Below the pieces are notes generated by a model. That model saw only the letters and a list, made by a program, of their open reading frames with translations. It was not told the DNA's origin and made no database searches. DNA of 64,000 nt from Chitinophaga sancti (GTDB taxonomy: Bacteria > Bacteroidota > Bacteroidia > Chitinophagales > Chitinophagaceae): NCBI RefSeq assembly GCF_034087045.1, contig NZ_CP139247.1, forward strand, positions 186,001 to 250,000, given 5' to 3'. Shown here one piece after another: positions 1-9,283 of the stretch; position 1 is the first letter of the stretch; each line of letters starts with the position of its first letter. The translations under genes were made by a program, and so were the position numbers.

Positions 1-132
1 TCATAACATTTAAAAGATGAGTATTTTCTCTATTTAACAATATTATTTTTAGGTTGTGCTAAAATGGATAACATTCACATTATACAGTACTTAAAAAGCA
101 ATTCACATAACTTCACTCAAGAACATTTTAGT

Positions 133-171
133 AAAAAAGCTGCCTGGCAAAACCTGAGTATTACCAGGCAG
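133..171 (-). terminator. Rho-independent terminator of the sus operon
   Basis: CTGCCTGG (140-147) pairs perfectly with CCAGGCAG (164-171). Read on the minus strand the hairpin is followed by a short T run (138-133). It lies just after the stop codon of the small exported protein gene at 189 and would end the sigma/SusC/SusD transcript. Confidence 0.7.
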
Positions 172-188
172 TGTAAAGCCCTGGTGAA

Positions 189-527
189 TCACTGGTCTTC
201 ATCATCATAAATGGTAAGTGTCGACCAACGGCTGCCAGTGGCTATTGTGTACGTGTAGGGGCCTCCACCTATTATAGTGATGGTCAATGTGACCCCTGTA
301 TACAATGGCCGCGTCACTGCTATAGTCGATTGGGTAATATCAGTAGGGAAAGTCCTATAAGGAGATAAGGTTGCATAAGTGAGCAAGCTACTCGCCCCCA
401 GGTTAACGAATATCCCCGTTGTAGTTAAGTATAAATTACTCAACCCCCTACTTACTTTAAATGCCAGCAACCCATTTATTGCCAGGCAGATTACAATGAA
501 TAAAAGAAGAATACGTGCTTTTTTCAT
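189..527 (-). CDS. small exported protein of unknown function
   Basis: This 112-residue protein starts with a basic tip and a hydrophobic stretch (about residues 5-23, MKKARILLLFIVICLAINGL) that looks like a signal peptide or membrane anchor, so it is probably exported. The remainder is rich in Thr, Ser and Tyr with no recognised domain and no cysteine. The LAFK sequence after the hydrophobic part resembles FAFK in the small exported protein at 13324, so the two may belong to one loose family of short Bacteroidota exported proteins. It is the last gene of the minus-strand SusC/SusD operon, 87 bp after susD, and is followed by a hairpin terminator. Function is unknown. Confidence 0.6.
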   Translation of the reverse strand: MKKARILLLFIVICLAINGLLAFKVSRGLSNLYLTTTGIFVNLGASSLLTYATLSPYRTFPTDITQSTIAVTRPLYTGVTLTITIIGGGPYTYTIATGSRWSTLTIYDDEDQ

Positions 528-614
528 AACTCATATGTTTATGAAATAAAGGTATATACTCACCGATCGATGCAATTAGGACCCACTGCACCCAATTACT
601 AGGTACAAGAATTT

Positions 615-1979
615 TCAGTAGCCTGTATTTTGCACAAGAGCGCGATCCAACTGCAGCTCATTTTCTGGAATTGGATACAGTTTTTTATAATCATCCCAAT
701 TACCTCCCTTCCATTTCGTCACTTCCGGCATTACTACTTGTAATCCTTCTACCCGCTTCAGGTCAAACCAACGATGTCCCCATTCTGCAAATAACTCCAC
801 CTGTCGCTCATGTTGTATCGCTACTGACAAAGCAGCGATAGTCGTATCCTTCATTGGTCCTAATCCAGCCCGCTCCCTAATCGCATTGATACACATAGCA
901 CTCGTTGTGCGATCACCCAAATTAACCGCAGCTTCTGCCTTGATTAAATATAATTCTCCCAATCGCAACACCATTAAATACTCAGGATTTAATTTTACCT
1001 CCTCATAAACCTTATATTTATAGGGATAATAATAAACACTATCACCCACTATTACCTTATTTGTCCAGCTGGTTTTTCTCCGATCCCCTTTTTCAAATAC
1101 ATTCATTAAATAAGGGCTTAGATATACAGGTCTGTCTACATTAAATAGTTGTCCATCCAGGGTATAATCTGCTACAACTGGCTCTAATTGCCATATTGCC
1201 TCCTTGCTACCTTGAAGAAACACATTCCCAATTGGCGCTAATTCAAATAACGAAGTATTGTTGATGACACTATCCGCAGCTGCCATTGCCTCCTGCCATT
1301 TTTTTGAATATAAATAGACCCGTGCCAACAAAGCATTCACGGCCCATTTAGAAGGCCGCACTCTATCTGTAGAGAGAGTAGATATATCCGCTCTCAAATA
1401 CTGATCATTCATTAATTGCCTGGCTCTCAATAAATCATCCACCACCTGCTCATAGATTTTATCCACATTCGTTCTTGCCGCCAACTTATTATTTTGTGCA
1501 TCCGGGCTTAATAATAAAGGTACATCACCAAACAGCCCCACGAGATAACTATAACAAAATGCCCTTATGAAATAAGCTTCTCCCATTAATTGACTTTTTA
1601 CAGCCGGCGTCAGCGAATTTGAATTTCTAAGTCCTGCCAGTGCGCTATTTGCCACATAAATGTAATTGAACAATTTTGCCCATGCAGGCACCATCATTGG
1701 TGTAAGCGCATTTTGATAAACGGCCCTGAGCCCTTCATCACTATTCACTAACTTATACTCGTCTGCTGACAAACCTGCTATCAGCGATAGACTTTCATTA
1801 CCAGTGGCCGGTCCTCCACTACTCATGGTATAATATAATCCCGTCATCACGCTCGCAGCCGTAGCATCTGAAGCATATACAGTAGCTGATACAATCTTGT
1901 CTGTTGGCAATCCTGCATCTAATACCTTTTTACATCCACAAAAAAATAACAGGAGAAATATAATTGTATAAAGACGCAT
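615..1979 (-). CDS. SusD/RagB-family outer-membrane nutrient-binding lipoprotein
   Basis: SusD-family proteins are surface lipoproteins that form a lid over the SusC barrel and capture glycans or peptides. The 454-residue product starts with a short lipoprotein signal with lipobox FCGC (lipidated Cys16), followed by the charged KK typical after the lipobox. It shows the helical TPR-like organisation of the family (AYFIRAFCYSYLVGLFGDVPL near residues 135-155; RPSKWAVNALLARVYLY near 208) and the family C-terminal block (RLGELYLIKAEAAVNLGD; RQVELFAEWGHRWFDLKR; YPIPENELQLD). It starts 9 bp after susC and must be co-transcribed. The substrate cannot be read from the sequence: no glycoside hydrolase, sulfatase or peptidase is in the operon. 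Confidence 0.95.
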   Translation of the reverse strand: MRLYTIIFLLLFFCGCKKVLDAGLPTDKIVSATVYASDATAASVMTGLYYTMSSGGPATGNESLSLIAGLSADEYKLVNSDEGLRAVYQNALTPMMVPAWAKLFNYIYVANSALAGLRNSNSLTPAVKSQLMGEAYFIRAFCYSYLVGLFGDVPLLLSPDAQNNKLAARTNVDKIYEQVVDDLLRARQLMNDQYLRADISTLSTDRVRPSKWAVNALLARVYLYSKKWQEAMAAADSVINNTSLFELAPIGNVFLQGSKEAIWQLEPVVADYTLDGQLFNVDRPVYLSPYLMNVFEKGDRRKTSWTNKVIVGDSVYYYPYKYKVYEEVKLNPEYLMVLRLGELYLIKAEAAVNLGDRTTSAMCINAIRERAGLGPMKDTTIAALSVAIQHERQVELFAEWGHRWFDLKRVEGLQVVMPEVTKWKGGNWDDYKKLYPIPENELQLDRALVQNTGY

Positions 1980-1988
1980 GACTTGATA

Positions 1989-4900
1989 TTATAAAGTAAT
2001 TGTAACTCCTGCACGCACAGTTCTAAGTACAGGTAATACGTTATGTGATTGTGTTTCCGGGTCTATTCCTTCATAAGCAGTAATCGTAAATAAATTTTCT
2101 GCCTGCACATACAACCTCGCATCTTTCACCTGCAGGTTTTTAAACAGTATCTTCTTTGAAATAGATACCGTTTTACACCTTACATAAGAGGCATCCCCAT
2201 AATGAAGATTACTTTCCAGTGCCTTCATATATCCTTTTCGCAAAGTACTGGTCTGCGTAAACCGCTGCCAATCGCTTACCTGCCCTTTTTCCTGCCAACG
2301 ATTCAATACAGCCACATTTTGATTACGCTGGTAACCCGGCATATAAGTGGGATCAAAAATATCCTTCATCCCCTGCTGTTGTACAAACTGGAAAAAGACA
2401 TCTACTTCCCATGACTTGTACCGGAATGTATTTTCAATTCCGCCATAGAGCTTTGGTGCCAGGTTTACAGGCACTATTCTCTTCAAATTCTCTGATGCCG
2501 GTGCACCATGCCCCGTACCATCATCAAATAAATAAGCACCTGTATTAGGATCTGTGCCCATCGCCCTATACATCATTAATTGTGTGAGTGGCTTACCCAC
2601 AATACCTAAATCAGCTGGAACTTGTCCGGGATATGAAACCAGCTTATTGAAAGGTAATGTTACATTCACCATAGCCGACCAACCGAAACGATTGTTACCA
2701 ATATTATTCACATGTGCCATCCATTCCCAACCCGTATTACGCACGACTGCAGGAATATTACCTTTAGTACTGCCTGCCCCCGTTAGCTCCGGCAATGAAT
2801 AATTCACCAACTGGTTAGAGGATCGATACCTGTAATGACTGGTGGTCAGGGATATTTTATCTTTCAAAAATCCTAACTCCAATCCTACTTCAAATTTCCG
2901 GGTTTGCTCCCAGGCATACTCCTGGTTGGCCAGGCTAGATGGCTGATAGCCTATTACTCCCTGGTAACTGCCACCCACCCGTTCATACTGCTCCAGGTAA
3001 TTGTAGTCCCCAATTTGATCATTCCCGGCAATGCCATAGCTCATACGTAATTTCCCAAAACTGACCACATTTGCAGCAAAAGATGTAAACCGCTCTTCAC
3101 TGAAGATCCATCCCACACCAACTGATCCAAAATTGGCATACTGCTTTTTACTACCAAACCGGCTACTGCCATCTCTTCTTACATTCAGGTTTAATAAGTA
3201 CCTACTACATAACTGGTATCCTATACGTCCAAACAAAGCAGCATACCGATAATCAGTTTTATCAGAAGTGCCAGTTATGTTCCCCGCAAAAGCCAGGTTA
3301 CCCAGGAATGCATCTTCTTTAAATCCAGTTGCATATATAGCTTGTCTATTCTCTGAATGACCTTGCAAAGTGGCGCCGAGTATAATACTAAACTTACTAT
3401 TCCATAAATAGTTATCATAATTGATCTGGGGTTCAAATATGCGGGAGGTAGCATCATACTGGTAAGAGGTAGCACTACCTGTCGCACTATCTCTTAACGA
3501 CGGCGGCCGTGTGCTAATGGGTGTAGTAGTCTGGGAATTACCTTCCAATAAATAATCGCCAAAACTTGCCTTTAACCACAATCTTGGTAAGATTTCATAT
3601 TGGATTTTTACATTTCCATACAGGTTTTTCACATTCGCCTTAAACAGTGGCCCTATCAATGCGATCAACGGGTTCACATAACTAAAATTCAAGCTACCAT
3701 CTGGATTGTAAATCGGGGGAGCATCCGGGGCAAATGTCGTAGCATTACTCATATCAGCCCCTGGCAAAAATGATTGATTCGTTGCATAAGCACCCGTTAT
3801 CCCTACCTGGAACTTCCTATCAGGAGAAATCGCTGTAGAATTAAAATACACGTTACTCTTTTGTGTGTTAAAAGAACCAGGAAAAACAGTCCCCCTCTTC
3901 TGGTAAGATCCACTGATTAAATATTGCATTAACCCAATTCCACCCAACACACTCGCATGTACATTCATGATTCCTGCAGCATGACCTATTAATTCTTTTT
4001 GCCAATCAGTATACCTGGTTGTATCCCAAACCTCCAGGTCAGGAGCATTTCGTTCCCCAGCTGGTACATCATCATTTTTAAATGCCTCCCTACGCATGGC
4101 CAGGTATTGTTGTGTATTTAACAAGTGATTATACCGAGGCACCTGCTCAATGCCATAATTCACATCTACACTCAATGATGGCTTTCCTACTTTCCCTTTT
4201 TTTGTTGTAATTAAAACAACTCCGTTAGCACCCCTTGATCCATAAATGGAAGTAGCATCAGCATCTTTTAAAATAGTAATTGATTCAATATCGGAGGGAT
4301 TAATAAAATCTAACGCATTACTTTCCTCTCCCCAGATCACAGAACCTAAGCCTCCTCTCAAAATTGGATTAAATGGGATATCATCTATTATATACAATGG
4401 CTTAGTATCATTCATCAAACTATTTTTCCCCCTGATTTGAACATTAATCGCTGTGCCAGACATACCACTGGTTTGAGAAATAAACATTCCAGGCACTCTT
4501 CCTTGTAACGCCAGTAAAGGATTTGATACAGGTTGAATGGATATATCTTCCGATTTAACAGGAGTAGCATTACCCGTATAAATTCTACGGGTAGTTAATT
4601 CGTATGCTACTACAACTGTTTCCCCTAGCGTAGTTACCTTATTTATCTTGCCTAAAGAATCTACTTTACGTGGAACTGTTCGAACTGGAATATCCTTCCC
4701 TTTTTCATCCCTGGCTGCCAACATAATTGTGTTAGTGCTATAGGTAAAATAGATCCCACTTTGCGCTTCAATCTTCTTTAAAACATCATCTAGGGGTGCA
4801 TTATCACAGTCCAGGGTGATCCTTTTTGGTCCATTGAATATGTCCTTCGCATACATAAAATGTAATGCTGGTTTAATCTGCCGTTCAACTTGTTCTACAA

Positions 4901-5042
4901 CTGATTGTAATTTTGCTTGTTTAACATGTAATGTAATTTTGGTTGGTGCATCTTGTCCCATGCTGGTAATTGGATGCAAGACCAATATTAGGTGCATGCC
5001 AATACAAGCAATAAAATTGCTTAAAAGTTTGTAATACTTCAT
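1989..5042 (-). CDS. SusC/RagA-family TonB-dependent receptor with N-terminal STN transducer domain
   Basis: This 1017-residue outer-membrane receptor imports nutrients captured by SusD using TonB energy. After a signal peptide, residues about 35-110 form an STN (secretin/TonB short N-terminal) domain, which in transducing receptors contacts a FecR anti-sigma factor in the periplasm. The plug follows (about 150-280) with the SusC signature region PLYIIDDIPF and SIYGSRGANGVVLITTKKG, then the beta barrel to the C-terminal LRTVRAGVTITL. The carboxypeptidase-regulatory-like domain usually found between STN and plug in Bacteroidota SusC appears to be absent: only about 40 residues separate the two, and total length is a little short for the family. 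Upstream on the same strand is an ECF sigma factor (5270-5836). The arrangement sigma > SusC > SusD with a divergent FecR suggests cell-surface signalling control. Confidence 0.95.
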   Translation of the reverse strand: MKYYKLLSNFIACIGMHLILVLHPITSMGQDAPTKITLHVKQAKLQSVVEQVERQIKPALHFMYAKDIFNGPKRITLDCDNAPLDDVLKKIEAQSGIYFTYSTNTIMLAARDEKGKDIPVRTVPRKVDSLGKINKVTTLGETVVVAYELTTRRIYTGNATPVKSEDISIQPVSNPLLALQGRVPGMFISQTSGMSGTAINVQIRGKNSLMNDTKPLYIIDDIPFNPILRGGLGSVIWGEESNALDFINPSDIESITILKDADATSIYGSRGANGVVLITTKKGKVGKPSLSVDVNYGIEQVPRYNHLLNTQQYLAMRREAFKNDDVPAGERNAPDLEVWDTTRYTDWQKELIGHAAGIMNVHASVLGGIGLMQYLISGSYQKRGTVFPGSFNTQKSNVYFNSTAISPDRKFQVGITGAYATNQSFLPGADMSNATTFAPDAPPIYNPDGSLNFSYVNPLIALIGPLFKANVKNLYGNVKIQYEILPRLWLKASFGDYLLEGNSQTTTPISTRPPSLRDSATGSATSYQYDATSRIFEPQINYDNYLWNSKFSIILGATLQGHSENRQAIYATGFKEDAFLGNLAFAGNITGTSDKTDYRYAALFGRIGYQLCSRYLLNLNVRRDGSSRFGSKKQYANFGSVGVGWIFSEERFTSFAANVVSFGKLRMSYGIAGNDQIGDYNYLEQYERVGGSYQGVIGYQPSSLANQEYAWEQTRKFEVGLELGFLKDKISLTTSHYRYRSSNQLVNYSLPELTGAGSTKGNIPAVVRNTGWEWMAHVNNIGNNRFGWSAMVNVTLPFNKLVSYPGQVPADLGIVGKPLTQLMMYRAMGTDPNTGAYLFDDGTGHGAPASENLKRIVPVNLAPKLYGGIENTFRYKSWEVDVFFQFVQQQGMKDIFDPTYMPGYQRNQNVAVLNRWQEKGQVSDWQRFTQTSTLRKGYMKALESNLHYGDASYVRCKTVSISKKILFKNLQVKDARLYVQAENLFTITAYEGIDPETQSHNVLPVLRTVRAGVTITL

Positions 5043-5269
5043 ACAATGACTTTTACGAAATAAATAACAATAGAATATTCTAAGTATAGAAATGGTGGAA
5101 TTAAGCTAGCATTATGATACCCTCATTTACTAATTGATTGTGCTATTATTACTTAGTTGCCAGAACGGCAAAAAAGTACTTATACGATTGAACAATTTTT
5201 GAAAAAAAGTTCAATCATTATCAACTCGTAATGAATAGATCTATAAACGTAAATTATTATTAATAAAAA

Positions 5270-5836
5270 CTAAAGGATTTTCGTGTCGTAAACATTCTGG
5301 GATAATGTATGACGGAGTAACTTTAATGCTCTTTGAATATGGTTCTTAACAGACTGAACATTAATATTCATTTCTTCAGCAATTTCTTTATAACTTTTGC
5401 TTTCAAGGTAAGCCAGTACAAAAGCTTTCCGTGTGGCGGGAGATATACCATGAATAGCCGTATAAATACGAACATATATTTCTTTTCCCTCTAGTGGCAA
5501 TGTTGATGTAGTCTGATCCAGTTGTTCCAGGTAAAAAGATTCCCTTTCACGGCGTTTAATTTTTTGCCGTATTAATTCTGATACCTTATTATGAACAGCT
5601 CCACTTAAGTAACTCTGTAAACTTGTGTTGATTTTTATTTTCCCCCGATTATTCCAAACAGATATAAGAATATCCTGTACTACATCTTTCGCTTCGTCCT
5701 CATTTTGAAGCTTCCTAAAAGCCAACAAAAATAAATATGAACGGTAATGATCTATGATTTCTCTAAATGCATCGTTATCCCCATCTCTTAGCCGCTCGAT
5801 AAGTTGGTCCCCATTGTAATGGTTGTCTACAGTCAT
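5270..5836 (-). CDS. ECF RNA polymerase sigma factor (FecI/SusC-associated type)
   Basis: A 188-residue ECF sigma factor. Region 2 is at about residues 10-75 (DAFREIIDHYRSYLFLLAFR, then DEAKDVVQDILISVW) and region 4 at about 130-180 (YKEIAEEMNINVQSVKNHIQ), where the helix-turn-helix contacts the -35 element. It lies 227 bp upstream of the susC start on the same strand and 188 bp from the divergent fecR at 6025. It most likely drives the susCD transcript when the FecR partner is signalled by the STN domain of SusC. Paralogue of the sigma factor at 8697 (shared INVQSVKNHI.RALK). Confidence 0.93.
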   Translation of the reverse strand: MTVDNHYNGDQLIERLRDGDNDAFREIIDHYRSYLFLLAFRKLQNEDEAKDVVQDILISVWNNRGKIKINTSLQSYLSGAVHNKVSELIRQKIKRRERESFYLEQLDQTTSTLPLEGKEIYVRIYTAIHGISPATRKAFVLAYLESKSYKEIAEEMNINVQSVKNHIQRALKLLRHTLSQNVYDTKIL

Positions 5837-6024
5837 AATGATTTGAGATTATACATTGTACTCTAAGCTACGAATAAGGATGGTCGTAGTGGTTAACCGG
5901 ATGTTAATGAACCAAAATATTTCTTTAAAAAAAAGCCGTTTTCGATGAGTACCTTTTTCAGATTGCGACTACTTACATCATACTTAGTTGAATACTGATT
6001 ATGTAATTAACACCTGATTGTATC

Positions 6025-7188
6025 ATGCCTATTCCCCCCGATTTTGTCGAAAAACTGGTGCTAGAGAAGATATCCGGGGTTATTACCCCTGAACATAGCG
6101 CCCTCCTGGATAAACTTTTAGCTGAAAGTGAAGAAGCGCAGGCAATTTGGAAAGAGCTTAGAGAACTGCTACCTGATAGTTATCTCGACAAAATAAAAAC
6201 TGAACTGGAATCTTCTCTCCCAATGGAAAGAATATTAAGGTATGCCCAGGAAGAGGAGACCAGGCGAAGAAAATACAGGTATCGAATTGCACTACTGGCT
6301 CCTGTTACGCTCCTGGCTATAGGTGGGCTTTGCTATTTAGGAATAGTTAAATCTACCAGTCAGAATCAGGCGCTGGCAAAAAAAGAAAGATTGCTAAGCT
6401 CCAGTATTACACTATCCTTACCCGGCCAATCACCAGTGATATTGGGCCAACAATATGCAACTTTTAATAGTAAAGGAGCAGCCTTTCATGAAGAGAAAGG
6501 AGCTTTGTCATGGACTGGTAAAACTAAGCCAGAGCCGGCCACACTCACTGTTCCTGTTACCAAACAGTATAAGGTAACCTTACCTGATGGTACTAAAATA
6601 ATGCTGAATGCCGCCTCATCTATTCAATTTCCTTTAAATTTTGGTAAGGGCAACCGGGAAATCACCCTCCTTACCGGTGAAGCATTTATAGAAGTAGCAA
6701 AAGACCCAAGCCACCCGTTTTTAGTTCACCTCCCTAACAATACCATCCAGGTATTAGGCACTGCTTTTAATGTTGATACCTATGAAAAAAACCTTGTTAA
6801 AGTGGCATTGACCAGTGGGAAAATAACACTCAGGTCTGGTAGTTATTCCACTACTTTATCTCCAGGCCAACTAGCCATTAGCGAAACGGGCAAACAAATA
6901 AAGATCAACACTTTCGACCAGGACTCTTTACTTGCCTGGAAAGATGGTGTTTACGATTATGATGAAGCCTCCCTCCAGGAGGTAATGAATGCTGTATCAC
7001 GAACATTTGGCATTCTTGTCGTATTTGATGATCCGGGAGTTGAATCCAGGAAGCTAAAGGCATACTTTACAAACACTGACACATTATCAGTATTTATGAA
7101 GAACCTGAATACTGCCCAGGTATGCAATTATACATTTACAGGTACTGGTATGGATAGTGTGCTTCACATAAAAGAATACAAGAAATAA
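6025..7188 (+). CDS. FecR-family anti-sigma factor
   Basis: A 387-residue inner-membrane anti-sigma factor. The N-terminal cytoplasmic part (about 1-85) would bind the ECF sigma factor, one membrane segment (about 87-107, IALLAPVTLLAIGGLCYLGI) crosses the inner membrane, and the periplasmic part carries the FecR domain (about 175-270: VTLPDGTKIMLNAASSIQFP, GEAFIEVAKDPSHPFLVHL, IQVLGTAFNVDTY) and a C-terminal DUF4974-like domain. It is transcribed away from its probable partner sigma gene (5270-5836), unlike the usual co-directional sigma-fecR order. The AraC-like gene 7217 follows after 28 bp and is probably co-transcribed. Confidence 0.93.
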   Translation: MPIPPDFVEKLVLEKISGVITPEHSALLDKLLAESEEAQAIWKELRELLPDSYLDKIKTELESSLPMERILRYAQEEETRRRKYRYRIALLAPVTLLAIGGLCYLGIVKSTSQNQALAKKERLLSSSITLSLPGQSPVILGQQYATFNSKGAAFHEEKGALSWTGKTKPEPATLTVPVTKQYKVTLPDGTKIMLNAASSIQFPLNFGKGNREITLLTGEAFIEVAKDPSHPFLVHLPNNTIQVLGTAFNVDTYEKNLVKVALTSGKITLRSGSYSTTLSPGQLAISETGKQIKINTFDQDSLLAWKDGVYDYDEASLQEVMNAVSRTFGILVVFDDPGVESRKLKAYFTNTDTLSVFMKNLNTAQVCNYTFTGTGMDSVLHIKEYKK

Positions 7189-7216
7189 CCCTACATCCCT
7201 GATCATTAAAACATCC

Positions 7217-8218
7217 ATGAAAATGAATTCTACACTATTTAAAGCCAATAAATTGCTCTTAATTGAAAAAAAAGAGCACCATCATACATCTTCTGTGAAT
7301 ATACCAGAAGAATATGTAAAACTTGTACTGCCCTATGCTGGAATTCATTTTCGCCAGGATAATGATTGCGACATCCTGACACAAAACATTGCGGCCGGTC
7401 CTTTCTCCGTTTGGGTACACGATATCTTTGCCAAAGAAGATATTACGCTGTTACCATATACCCCCTACCACATTTGGGCACTTAATTATATGTATGAAGA
7501 TAGCCTGGTAGCAGAAACACGCCAGAAAAATTCGTTCCTGCTGGAAGAAAAAGAATGCAATCTCTTCAATCTTTATCCAGGCGTCCACAGCATTCCAATG
7601 GAAGCTAACAAGAAAATACTATCCGTACACATCAACATCCGACCAAAACTGCTGCCTTACCTGGTGGATAAATATCCAATTCTTGCTTCACTTCAATCGG
7701 ACATCCGGTTGATCAAAAGTGGCCCGGTAAATCCTTTGCCGCACCATATCAACCCTGTATGTGACTTTCTTATTCAGAAATTATTAAGTTGTACTTACAC
7801 AGGCAGCAGGGCATATTTTTTTATCCAACGATGCTGCATTGACTTATTCATCAACTTTGCCCGCCAGGATGCGGCATCGGATCAGCCATTCCTGTTCCAT
7901 AATTTGTTGCATATGGACACCTTCCATCAATTATTTCAACATCTGCTCGAGCATCCGCATAAAAATCATTCACTGGCCGAATTGTCCTATATGTTCTTTA
8001 TGGAACCAGCTCAGCTGGCCCACGGATTTGAACAACATTTTTCCATGCCGATAGAGGATTTTATTACAATGATAAGGATGATAGTGACTTATAACCTGCT
8101 GTATAAAAGTAAGTTGTCATTAAAAGATATCATGTACGCGGTAGGATTCAGCACTGTAGAGGAAATGGTGCAAAGAATAGAATGTTATTATGATTGTGAT
8201 ATTGACCAAATGAGGTAA
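7217..8218 (+). CDS. AraC-fold transcriptional regulator (paralogue 1 of 3)
   Basis: A 333-residue protein. The C-terminal ~100 residues follow the AraC/XylS double helix-turn-helix pattern (HSLAELSYMFFMEPAQLAHG ... LSLKDIMYAVGFSTVEEMVQ), but the presumed recognition helices are poor in basic residues, so DNA binding is not certain. The N-terminal ~210 residues form a cupin-like sensor region shared with the proteins at 10459 and 11574: common blocks are LPYAGIHFRQD.DCDIL, GPFSVWVHDIFA, EE.ECNLF.L.PG and LS.HINI.P. It starts 28 bp after a FecR gene, an uncommon pairing. Start codon chosen is ATG at 7217; a second ATG two codons later is possible. Confidence 0.75.
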   Translation: MKMNSTLFKANKLLLIEKKEHHHTSSVNIPEEYVKLVLPYAGIHFRQDNDCDILTQNIAAGPFSVWVHDIFAKEDITLLPYTPYHIWALNYMYEDSLVAETRQKNSFLLEEKECNLFNLYPGVHSIPMEANKKILSVHINIRPKLLPYLVDKYPILASLQSDIRLIKSGPVNPLPHHINPVCDFLIQKLLSCTYTGSRAYFFIQRCCIDLFINFARQDAASDQPFLFHNLLHMDTFHQLFQHLLEHPHKNHSLAELSYMFFMEPAQLAHGFEQHFSMPIEDFITMIRMIVTYNLLYKSKLSLKDIMYAVGFSTVEEMVQRIECYYDCDIDQMR

Positions 8219-8349
8219 AAAACCACTAAATACCGTTCTCCCATTTCTTATTCATCACTCCTAAATAGTAAATAATACGAATCCGCTAACTTTATAACTA
8301 TCCCACCAAATTGCGCTTTCACTATCTTTTATCCCATTCAGCAGTGGCA

Positions 8350-8425
8350 TGCATCCGGGGCAAATAAACCGGGTTACCGGATACCCGGCAGAAAAACTAG
8401 CTAAAGATACCACATCCCGGATGCA
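8350..8425. repeat. nested inverted repeat in a 478-bp gene-free stretch
   Basis: Within the gap 8219-8696, TGCATCCGGG (8350-8359) is complementary to CCCGGATGCA (8416-8425), a 10-bp stem, and inside lies a second hairpin CCGGGT (8369-8374)/ACCCGG (8383-8388). As RNA it would fold as two nested stems. There is no following T run, so it is not an ordinary terminator. It could end or regulate transcription between the AraC-like gene and the next sigma factor gene. The rest of the gap, which must hold the promoter for 8697, shows nothing else recognisable. Confidence 0.5.
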
Positions 8426-8696
8426 ACACTCGCTTCCCTTTCTATCAGGCTATCAACTATCTAATTCACCAATACTCACAATTTGATACTTATATTAATA
8501 AGTATTTCCCATCATTAACACTGTGTTAACCTCGTTTTTCTATCGTTTTATTAGCTTAGAGTAACAATTATTTAAGGGAGGACGACTACCAGGATATGAT
8601 AAAAAGCTATATATTGTAAGCCGATCGTATATCGCGTCATGTGAGTACACAATCCTGGAAACATTACTAACCAAGGCTGAAATCCAAATTATCGTT

Positions 8697-9248
8697 ATGC
8701 AAAGTTTCGAAAGCTATAACGACGAGCAACTATTTCTGTTACTGCAGGCTGGTAGCAATGAGGCATTTAACATCCTCTTCGAACGATACCGTAAGCGCCT
8801 GTTCCTGGAAGCCTTCACCCGGTTGCAAAACGAGGAGGAGGCAAATGACATTGTACAAGAGGTATTCATGTGGCTCTGGAATAAAAGGGCCACATTGGAT
8901 ATTGGCAATTGCTTAAAGCCATATCTTGTAAGAGTCGTAAGAAACAAGGTGGTTGACCATGTTCGAAAGTCTACTACTGCCAGAAACCATAGGCAAAACT
9001 ATACCTGGGTAGCAGATACCCATACCAACCAATTACCTATGGAAGCAAAAGAACTGGGCAAACAACTGTCCGAAGCAATTAATAGCATTACGCCGGCCAG
9101 TCGCCTGGCTTTTGAGCAGCTATATTTGCAAGATAAAAGTCTCAGGGAAATTGCTATTGAAATGGACATTAATGTACAATCCGTTAAAAACCATATTCAC
9201 CGGGCGCTCAAAATCCTTCGAAAAAACTTAAAACATAGTTTGTCATAA
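8697..9248 (+). CDS. ECF RNA polymerase sigma factor (second module)
   Basis: A 183-residue ECF sigma factor with region 2 (about 15-75: AFNILFERYRKRLFLEAFTR, EANDIVQEVFMWLWNKR) and region 4 (about 130-178: SLREIAIEMDINVQSVKNHI). It is followed after 35 bp by a FecR gene in the same direction, the classical order. No SusC/SusD pair lies downstream; two AraC-like genes follow instead. It may act in trans on the susCD operon at 615-5042 or on receptors elsewhere. Confidence 0.93.
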   Translation: MQSFESYNDEQLFLLLQAGSNEAFNILFERYRKRLFLEAFTRLQNEEEANDIVQEVFMWLWNKRATLDIGNCLKPYLVRVVRNKVVDHVRKSTTARNHRQNYTWVADTHTNQLPMEAKELGKQLSEAINSITPASRLAFEQLYLQDKSLREIAIEMDINVQSVKNHIHRALKILRKNLKHSLS

Positions 9249-9283
9249 GTACCTTTTCTAACTTTTTACGACTATAGGGTAAT

